Shown one piece after another: positions 7,398 through 12,533 of a stretch of 12,533 nt of DNA. Source of the DNA: JBBDNC01 sp040877875. GTDB taxonomy: Bacteria > Bacteroidota > Rhodothermia > Balneolales > Balneolaceae. The DNA lies in the NCBI GenBank assembly GCA_040877875.1, contig JBBDNC010000180.1, positions 1 through 12,533 of the forward strand. Direction: 5' to 3'. How positions within the stretch are numbered: the stretch's first letter is position 1; each line of letters starts with the position of its first letter. Below the pieces are notes generated by a model. That model did no database searches and was not told the origin of the DNA. It saw only the letters and a program-made list of their open reading frames with translations. A program made the position numbers and the translations under genes.

Positions 7398-8951
7398 TTA
7401 AACAATTTGTTTCCTGAGCCGGGCGACCGGAATATTCAACTGTTCCCGGTACTTGCTGACAGTCCGACGGGCCACTTTAAATCCTTCTTTTTGCAACTTT
7501 TCGGTCAATGCCTGGTCACTATAGGGTTTGCTTTTATCCTCGTCATCAATCAGATCTTTCAGCAGATTTTTCACCACCCGGCTGGATACCTCTTCCCCGC
7601 TCTCCGTTTCAAGTCCCTCGCTAAAAAAATATTTAAGTTCGTAGACTCCGAAATTGGTCTGAACATACTTTCCATTTACCACCCTTGAAATCGTTGAAAT
7701 ATCAAGATTCACACGTTCGGCAATATCCTTGAGAATCATGGGCCGGAGTCCTTCGCCAAACTTGAAAAAATCTTTCTGGAGCTCAACAATTGTTTTCATT
7801 GTATTCATCAGGGTATTCTGACGTTGACGGATTGATTCAATAAACCACTGGGCGGATTCAACCTTATCCTTGATAAAACTCTTTGCCTCTCCGGCATCCT
7901 TCTCCTTCTTTTGTGAATCCCCCTTTTTTAACTCATCCCACATTCTCTTATAGCTTGGTGAGATACGAAGCGGGGGAACATTGCGCTGATTGAGACGGAT
8001 TACAAATTCGCCTTCATCCTCTTGTTCGCTCTTCTCATCCGGTTCGAAATACACTTCAAAATCCGGTTCAATGTACTGTTTGTTGTCTTCGTCCGGGTGA
8101 GACACAGCACCCGGTTTTGGATCCAGCCCCTTGATATGTTCAAAGATCTCTTTCAATACCTCTTCATCAACTTCCAGGCGGTTTTTCAGTTTTTCAAAAT
8201 GTTTTCGTTCAAAGGCAGTCCACTCATCCCGAACCATTCGAAGAGCTAATTTATGTACGTCATCCTCACGATCCATCAGCTCGAGCTGAACCAGCAGGCA
8301 TTCCCTCAAATCGCGAGACGCAATACCGGCCGGTTCAAGTGTCTGGATCATTTTGCGGACTTTCTCCACAGTCTCAGTCGAGCTCAGGCTTCCGTAGTTA
8401 AAAGCTATATTGTCGACCACAGCCTCCGGATCCCGCCTGAAATAGCCGTCTTCATCTAACGATCCCAAAATTTGATCGGCAATCAATTTTTCAGTCTCAT
8501 CAAGTTCAAGAAGGCCAACCTGTTGTTCCAGTTCTTCCAGTAAAGATTCATGATAGGGGTTGGGTAAATCCCTCCAATCTTCATCTCCGCCACTGCCTCT
8601 GTAGGATCCGTATGAATTCTCGTCAAATTCCGTGTTGTGCAGGAATGATTCCCAGTCAATCTCCTCATTCCGGTCTACCGGGTCCGGTTCGGATTCGTTT
8701 GAATCCGTATCCGCTTCGGATTCAGGCTTTAGCTTTTCCCACTCATTATCCTCTTGTTGTGCATCCAGCGATTCCATCTCTTCAGACGGATCGGCTTCCT
8801 CCAATACGGGATTCATTTCCAGTTCTTCCTTGACCCTTTGCTCCAGACCGATGGTCGGAAGTTGCAAAAGCTTGATATACTGAATTTGCTGAGGCGAGAG
8901 TTTCTGGCTCAGGGACTGCTTCTGACTTAGTTTTTGTCCTTGCTTTTGCAT
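7398..8951 (-). CDS. rpoN: RNA polymerase sigma-54 factor
   Basis: A 517-residue alternative sigma factor that directs RNA polymerase to -24/-12 promoters and needs an AAA+ enhancer-binding activator to open them. Region I (1-50) is Gln/Leu-rich: QKLSPQQIQYIKLLQLPTIG then EELEMNPVLEE. Residues about 51-128 form a long acidic region II. The core-binding region spans about 130-330, the helix-turn-helix lies around 409-428 (DIAERVNLDISTISRVVNGK), and the RpoN box reads ARRTVSKYRE (494-503), followed by LNIPVARLRKQI. The length is at the long end because of the acidic region and a second charged insert near 304-315. It begins 7 nt after the DUF3109 gene, so the two form an operon. No enhancer-binding protein gene is in the window. 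Confidence 0.97.
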   Translation of the reverse strand: MQKQGQKLSQKQSLSQKLSPQQIQYIKLLQLPTIGLEQRVKEELEMNPVLEEADPSEEMESLDAQQEDNEWEKLKPESEADTDSNESEPDPVDRNEEIDWESFLHNTEFDENSYGSYRGSGGDEDWRDLPNPYHESLLEELEQQVGLLELDETEKLIADQILGSLDEDGYFRRDPEAVVDNIAFNYGSLSSTETVEKVRKMIQTLEPAGIASRDLRECLLVQLELMDREDDVHKLALRMVRDEWTAFERKHFEKLKNRLEVDEEVLKEIFEHIKGLDPKPGAVSHPDEDNKQYIEPDFEVYFEPDEKSEQEDEGEFVIRLNQRNVPPLRISPSYKRMWDELKKGDSQKKEKDAGEAKSFIKDKVESAQWFIESIRQRQNTLMNTMKTIVELQKDFFKFGEGLRPMILKDIAERVNLDISTISRVVNGKYVQTNFGVYELKYFFSEGLETESGEEVSSRVVKNLLKDLIDDEDKSKPYSDQALTEKLQKEGFKVARRTVSKYREQLNIPVARLRKQIV

Positions 8952-8958
8952 ATCGATT

Positions 8959-9540
8959 TTACCCGTTTCGTATCTCCCGGCAAGCCAGCGAAAACTGTTG
9001 AACCCATTTTTGCCCGTATCGCCGGGTCAGTGCCTTTTCAAGAAAGTCCGACAGATAAATACCTTCGCCTTCTCCACGTTCGCAGGCAGCGGAACACAGA
9101 TCCGGAATATATTCAAAATTTGCATACTCCATGCCGGCAATTCGCTTCAACCGTACCGGGTAGAGGTGACAGCTTATCGGCTTTTCCCAATTCAGGCGTT
9201 TTTCATAAAACGCTTTTTGAATTGCGCATTCAGCTATACCGTTTTCATCATACTGAACAAATACACAAGCTTCACCATTTACACAATTAATTTCGTATTC
9301 AGTCTCCTTTCCCGGTTTCTTGTGAATGAGCCCCTCGCGCCGGACGGCTTCACGGGCTTCAGGACGAAGTTCATCTTCAAGCATTTTATAGGCTTTCCGC
9401 AAAGCGGGGATTTCGTCTTTCGAAACGGGAGCCCCCGCATCTCCGACGAAACAGCAGGCTCCCTTGCACCGGCTTACATCACAGGCAAATTTTTGGGTAG
9501 CTATTTCGTCAGACAGTATCGTATCTCCGACTCGAAACAT
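8959..9540 (-). CDS. DUF3109 family cysteine-rich protein
   Basis: A small protein of 193 residues, probably cytoplasmic, matching the DUF3109 family common in Bacteroidota and related to YkgJ-like cysteine clusters. Conserved pieces: GDTILSDEIATQKFACD, then the cluster C20-x4-C25-x3-C29-C30 (CKGACC), GDAGAPVS, Cys92 (EACVF), Cys105 (AECAI), the core ISCHLYPVR with Cys124-His125, and C149-x3-C153 (DLCSAAC). The regular Cys/His set suggests binding of zinc or an iron-sulfur cluster, which is inference. The ATG at 9540 is preferred over a TTG 18 nt upstream because families of this type start just before the GDT segment. It is the first gene of an operon with rpoN, 7 nt downstream. Its biochemical role is not known. 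Confidence 0.88.
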   Translation of the reverse strand: MFRVGDTILSDEIATQKFACDVSRCKGACCFVGDAGAPVSKDEIPALRKAYKMLEDELRPEAREAVRREGLIHKKPGKETEYEINCVNGEACVFVQYDENGIAECAIQKAFYEKRLNWEKPISCHLYPVRLKRIAGMEYANFEYIPDLCSAACERGEGEGIYLSDFLEKALTRRYGQKWVQQFSLACREIRNG

Positions 9541-9933
9541 AGAATATTTGATTAACAATTCGGCCTGTACTTCTCGTCTATCACCGGGAAGTACAGGTCT
9601 GTTGAATTTTGTATGAGTACCTTAAAAGGTAAGAAATAGTATTCGGAGATGAATGATTTCCTGAAAAACGAATTCCCTGTTTACCCTTGAAACCCGCTTT
9701 CCATTTTTTCAGAATAGCCCGGAGACCTCTCGCCAAATTCAAATCCCCGGTTTCACTCAATTTGCCAAATACTCTGCTTCCTCGCGGCAGCCTTAAGATG
9801 AACGGCTCAACCCTTTAAGGGCCTTTGAAAAAGCAAGTGGATCATTTGACTTGTCGGTACGGGAATGGCAAGGGCTGAAACTCTATCCCGGTCCACTTTC
9901 TATTGAAATGTCTAACAGGACATCCTTGAATGA
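9541..9933. other. Intergenic region between the pspA operon and DUF3109-rpoN
   Basis: Besides the hairpin at 9564-9597 it holds small inverted repeats: TACCTT-AA-AAGGTA near 9618, the palindrome CCCTTTAAGGG near 9811, and ATGTC-N6-GACAT at about 9907-9922 just after the last gene of the pspA operon (a weak terminator candidate). A minus frame of about 80 codons starting after a stop near 9815 has no ATG start and no recognised motif. No gene is called. Confidence 0.55.
9564..9597. promoter_or_regulatory. Strong hairpin upstream of the DUF3109-rpoN operon
   Basis: CCTGTACTTCTCG and CGGGAAGTACAGG form a 13-bp stem (12 Watson-Crick pairs and one G-T) with an 8-nt loop. On the minus strand it ends 23 nt before the DUF3109 ATG and is followed by AT-rich sequence without a clear U-run. 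It could be a leader hairpin or operator for the DUF3109-rpoN operon, or a distal terminator of the pspA operon. Confidence 0.5.
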
Positions 9934-10830
9934 TCACTCATTTGTTTTGCGGTTAACTTTCGACGGGGTGGGCTCGGGGGCCTCCTCGTCCGTATCGGTC
10001 ACGGAGGGTTCAAGCCCCAGATCTATTTCACTTTCAAACCCCTCATAGGACGGGAGAATCTCCCGGTCAAGATCGTCAATCAACTGTGAAGTCTCTTCAA
10101 CATCATTCAACAGGTTATCCAACTGAAACCCGATTTCTTCCGCATTATTCATGGTCATCGACTGTTCATAAATATATCGGATGGCATCTTCAATCGTTTC
10201 AAGGTGAGTTTCACAAACCAGGTATTTTTCTTTTGCAATCTCAAATTTCTTTAACCGTTTCTGTAAAATCTGAAGGCGTCTTGCCTTGGTATTTTTCAGT
10301 CTTTCCGAAGTCAGTTCAGACATCTTCTGCCTGATCCGTTCTACCTCCTGCTTCAGTCCGGCTTCCACAGCACTATTCATATAAATCTCATATCGTTTAT
10401 ACTGGTCGAGAAGGGTAATATAGTTAGAAAGCAGTTCCTCAATTTTTTTTCGGATATTATCCAAAAGTCCCTGGGAAGTGTAGGGGAGCTTATCAAAATT
10501 CTGCTTTATCATTTTCGACAGATGCTTGAGGACGATAAACTTCTTCCGCGATCTTGAATCCAGTTGCTGAAAGATGAGTTTCTCCTCCTCCTCCTTGTCA
10601 CGGTTACGTATTTTCCGCATTTTCACCCGTTGCTTAAAGCGGGGCAGCCTCGGAACGATACCCAGGTATACCAGTTCCGTCCCGAATGCCATTGTCAAAA
10701 CCAGGTTCGAAACCGACCCCATATCACTCAAAAAAAACGCAGTCAGAGCAGATACAAATAATACAGTTAAATTCAACGGGTGTAAAAAAGCTTCCCGGGT
10801 ATAATTTATTTCAGGATCTTGTTCTTTCAT
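9934..10830 (-). CDS. Membrane-hairpin coiled-coil protein of the pspA operon
   Basis: I do not recognise this 298-residue family. Residues about 19-35 and 40-60 form two closely spaced membrane helices, joined by a very short turn (SDMGS), followed by a basic boundary (PRLPRFKQRVKMRKIRNR). Residues about 65-265 are almost entirely charged, heptad-like helix, with several Lys/Arg/Glu-rich blocks, and the tail (about 266-298) is acidic and Pro-rich. The large helical part is probably cytoplasmic by the positive-inside rule. Its ATG overlaps the stop of the preceding gene (ATGA), implying translational coupling and a matched dose. Third in the operon after pspA, it may anchor or recruit PspA-like polymers at the membrane, the role PspB/PspC play in proteobacteria. 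This role is inferred from context and shape only. Confidence 0.75.
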   Translation of the reverse strand: MKEQDPEINYTREAFLHPLNLTVLFVSALTAFFLSDMGSVSNLVLTMAFGTELVYLGIVPRLPRFKQRVKMRKIRNRDKEEEEKLIFQQLDSRSRKKFIVLKHLSKMIKQNFDKLPYTSQGLLDNIRKKIEELLSNYITLLDQYKRYEIYMNSAVEAGLKQEVERIRQKMSELTSERLKNTKARRLQILQKRLKKFEIAKEKYLVCETHLETIEDAIRYIYEQSMTMNNAEEIGFQLDNLLNDVEETSQLIDDLDREILPSYEGFESEIDLGLEPSVTDTDEEAPEPTPSKVNRKTNE

Positions 10831-11294
10831 TTTTCTGAAGCTGGTTTATTTTCCATCCCACTCTTCTCACTTTCTTCTTGTTTGCCGGGTCCGACTGTCT
10901 TATTAACCTGAATGTTCACAGCCTGCTTTTCCAATTCCTCGTACAGGAGTCCCATCTCAATTTTCATCTTTTTGAGCGATTCCCGTGCTTTTTCTTTCCG
11001 TCGTTCCTCCTCCAGTTCCCGATCCAGCTTCTTTTCCAATTCATCCTCCTGAGTCAGATGATCCATAGCCAGATCCAGCCGTGCCTCGAAGGCAACTACT
11101 TTATTTTTTACTTTATCCAAAAAATGATCGACCGACTCCAGCAATTCATCTGCATTCATCTGCCGCATGGCTTCCGATATATTCTGAACGGATCTCGAAC
11201 GGCGCAGTTTCTCTTTCGTTTCTTTTATTCTGCGATAATGCTCCTTGTATTCTTCTTTAAGCTTATCCCGTTCCTGTTCACTGTGATTGCTCAT
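10827..11294 (-). CDS. Short coiled-coil protein resembling the C-terminal half of PspA
   Basis: With the ATG at 11294 this is a 155-residue, highly charged helical protein. An upstream ATG at 11399 would add 35 residues and overlap pspA by 65 nt, so it is less likely; the chosen start leaves a 40-nt gap after pspA. Residues 70-80 (EARLDLAMDHL) align with PspA residues 181-191 (EARMEIALDSV), and KMKIEMG (109-115) with PspA QFKKEMG (213-219), with a similar distance between. The stretch MNADELLESVDHFLDKVKNK also fits the F-x-x-M-E-x-K-I type helix before the EAR motif in PspA/Vipp1. It lacks PspA's N-terminal amphipathic helix and long hairpin. It may co-assemble with or cap PspA polymers. Homology is read by eye; the function is inference. 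Confidence 0.7.
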   Translation of the reverse strand: MSNHSEQERDKLKEEYKEHYRRIKETKEKLRRSRSVQNISEAMRQMNADELLESVDHFLDKVKNKVVAFEARLDLAMDHLTQEDELEKKLDRELEEERRKEKARESLKKMKIEMGLLYEELEKQAVNIQVNKTVGPGKQEESEKSGMENKPASEK

Positions 11295-11334
11295 ATGGAT
11301 CTTTTCATTTACAGGTGATCGATATGGATTGCGG

Positions 11335-12108
11335 TCAATTTTTTGTTTTGTCCTTGCCAATCGTTTTCCCGGAGTCTTCGGTTGGACCGGAAGGGGCATC
11401 TATATCGATTTTCCCTGTGCTTTCCACCTGGGATTCTTCGCTGATTTCTTTTCCCATCTCCTTCTTGAACTGGTTAACCAATTCATGAGCACGCATTTTT
11501 TCAGCGTTCGCTTCAATTTCCATCGTCTCGGTATCAACACTGTCCAGGGCGATTTCCATTCGGGCTTCATTCTTTGCAGTCTGCTCATTTAAACGAGTCA
11601 TCATTTCCTCATGCGTCTGGTCCAAACCTCCCATTTCAAACTGCTCTAAAGTATCCGCCACCCTGGCTTGCCATTCAGCACGTTCACTGGCACGCATGGC
11701 TTCCCGGGCTTCTTTAATTTTCCGGTCTTTTTCACGCATAAAAGCCTGCTTCACTTTTTGTGCTTTTTCATAGGCCTGTTCAGCAAATTTGAGCTGTTCC
11801 TTCGACTGCACAAGGTTTTCACGATGTTTTTCAAGCTGCATGGCATAGCCTTCAGCGATGTCATCCCGGTCGGCCTGAATTGCGGATTTAATCTTTCGAG
11901 TCAGGTCTTCAATGCTCTTTTCATACCGTTTTACCTCCTTTTGAAGCATCATCAAATTAGCTTTCACCGTGGCGATATTCTCATTCATTTGCGGGATCTG
12001 ATCGTTAAGCTCCCTGATATTTTGCTCTAATATCAGTTTCGGATCTTCCATTGAAGATACCATCCCCCCGAAAATTGACTTGATTGCACGTATTAATCGT
12101 TGAAACAT
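11335..12108 (-). CDS. pspA: PspA/IM30 (Vipp1) family membrane-remodelling protein
   Basis: A 257-residue member of the PspA/Vipp1 family, bacterial relatives of ESCRT-III that polymerise on stressed membranes. The N-terminal amphipathic helix (MFQRLIRAIKSIFGGMVSSM, 1-20) is followed by the family hallmark EDPKLILEQNIREL (21-34), a long alpha hairpin with charged heptads (about 25-155), and the later helices with NEARMEIALDS (180-190) and QFKKEMG (213-219). The tail after about 225 is polar and likely disordered. It heads an operon with two coiled-coil genes. No Shine-Dalgarno precedes the ATG. The upstream region holds a sigma-54 type promoter element. Family assignment is firm; the partners differ from the proteobacterial PspBC set. 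Confidence 0.93.
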   Translation of the reverse strand: MFQRLIRAIKSIFGGMVSSMEDPKLILEQNIRELNDQIPQMNENIATVKANLMMLQKEVKRYEKSIEDLTRKIKSAIQADRDDIAEGYAMQLEKHRENLVQSKEQLKFAEQAYEKAQKVKQAFMREKDRKIKEAREAMRASERAEWQARVADTLEQFEMGGLDQTHEEMMTRLNEQTAKNEARMEIALDSVDTETMEIEANAEKMRAHELVNQFKKEMGKEISEESQVESTGKIDIDAPSGPTEDSGKTIGKDKTKN

Positions 12109-12242
12109 GGTTTTATCGTGTTAATTTAAAATTGAATAATATATAGAGTCTTAAATTTTACCATCTATTTTCACCCATAGAAGCCTCTGAATGTTACTCC
12201 GGTTTTGAATTTATTTAACAAGTTACCGGAATTCAATCATTT

Positions 12243-12258
12243 AGCAATATACTAACCA
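12243..12258 (-). promoter_or_regulatory. Sigma-54 type -24/-12 promoter upstream of pspA
   Basis: On the minus strand the site reads TGGTTAGTATATTGCT. Compared with the consensus TGGCACR-N4-TTGCW it keeps TGG, the purine, TTGC and the final W, with the exact 10-nt gap between GG and GC; only CAC is replaced by TTA. Transcription would begin near 12232, giving a leader of about 124 nt before pspA. It lies in non-coding DNA and faces the right way. rpoN is present in the window, and proteobacterial psp operons use sigma-54. Confidence 0.45.
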
Positions 12259-12285
12259 TTCATGAACAAAAAATTTCAATCTGTC

Positions 12286-12315
12286 CCGCCGCTTCACGAA
12301 TCGTATGGCCGGCGG
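12286..12315. promoter_or_regulatory. GC-rich inverted repeat upstream of the sigma-54 type site
   Basis: CCGCCG and CGGCGG flank an 18-nt centre that contains the palindrome ACGAATCGT; TGTCCCG is also repeated directly at 12282-12288 and 12318-12324. The element starts about 28 nt upstream of the -24 box, a place where an activator could bind, though enhancer sites are usually a little further away. Low confidence. Confidence 0.2.
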
Positions 12316-12533
12316 TTTGTCCCGGTTTATCACCCTTCAACAAATTTGATAGACGGGAGATACGGAATTCACGGTGATTCCGCTACAGCCCCATTGTTCG
12401 TAATTGCTTCAGAATTGTTTCAGCCCTCCCGATCCACTTCAGTGAAACCGGCGAAACTGTGTAGCAGCTCACAACGTTTATAAGAGGGCTTTGCAGAACC
12501 AGGGATTTTGTTCAAGGACAAGGCCAGAGGGAG

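Larger units (their letters stand above)
12109..12533. other. Upstream region of pspA, no convincing gene
   Basis: The first 130 nt or so is an AT-rich leader. It contains the sigma-54 type site and the inverted repeat. A plus frame at 12262-12483 (73 codons) starts with ATG and a lysine-rich N-terminus. Its PLHESYGRRF faintly recalls the start of MoaA, but the radical-SAM cysteines do not follow in any frame, so no gene is called. The rest of the stretch to the window edge shows nothing recognisable. Confidence 0.5.

Noticed and set aside
9747..9757. 11-mer CCGGTTTCACT shared in reverse with 12441-12451
   Set aside because: Several 11-mer matches are expected by chance in a window this size; no extended similarity flanks them.
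9559..9815. Minus frame of about 80 codons downstream of the pspA operon
   Set aside because: No ATG start, no recognisable motif, and it ends inside the hairpin; treated as chance.
11680..11705. TGGCACG inside pspA as a sigma-54 site
   Set aside because: The -12 part does not match (no TTGC at the right spacing), it lies in coding sequence, and it faces away from the operon.
12262..12483. Possible start of moaA (PLHESYGRRF)
   Set aside because: The radical-SAM CxxxCxxC motif does not follow in any frame within the window.

Overview
The window looks like a chromosomal piece of a bacterium from the Bacteroidota/Rhodothermota (FCB) side of the tree, perhaps a Balneolia- or Rhodothermia-like lineage. 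That is an inference. It rests on a DUF3109 protein beside a sigma-54 gene of the long acidic-insert type, on the near absence of Shine-Dalgarno sequences, on AT-rich leaders, and on two promoter-like sites of the TTG-N20-TAnnTTT(G) kind. No rRNA, tRNA, CRISPR array or intact insertion sequence was seen.

Layout. (1) 1-889, minus: a HigA-type XRE regulator fused to an ImmA/IrrE-like domain. It runs off the left edge, its metalloprotease motif is degenerate, and two operator-like inverted repeats lie upstream. (2) 1377-3579, plus: an aldo/keto reductase, then a tRNA-dihydrouridine synthase with its own promoter-like site. (3) 3793-5070, minus: seryl-tRNA synthetase, convergent with the dihydrouridine synthase. 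(4) 5309-7315, plus: an Lrp/AsnC regulator followed 15 nt later by an unrecognised protein with a signal peptide, a large exported domain and six membrane helices. (5) 7398-9540, minus: a DUF3109 cysteine-rich protein and rpoN, 7 nt apart, with a strong hairpin just upstream. (6) 9934-12108, minus: a three-gene phage-shock-like operon made of pspA, a small coiled-coil gene resembling the C-terminal half of PspA, and a membrane-hairpin coiled-coil protein whose start overlaps the previous stop (ATGA). (7) 12109-12533: upstream region of pspA.

The most interesting part is the pspA operon. PspA is an ESCRT-III-like membrane-remodelling protein. Here it is encoded with what looks like a truncated paralogue and a membrane-anchored coiled-coil partner, with no PspB, PspC or PspF visible. 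About 135 nt upstream of pspA is a good sigma-54 type -24/-12 element (TGG-N8-TTGCT), and the gene for sigma-54 lies only a few genes away. This suggests, without proving it, that sigma-54 control of envelope stress as known from proteobacterial psp has a counterpart here with different membrane partners.

The remaining genes (dusB-like, serS, aldo/keto reductase) are ordinary housekeeping genes.
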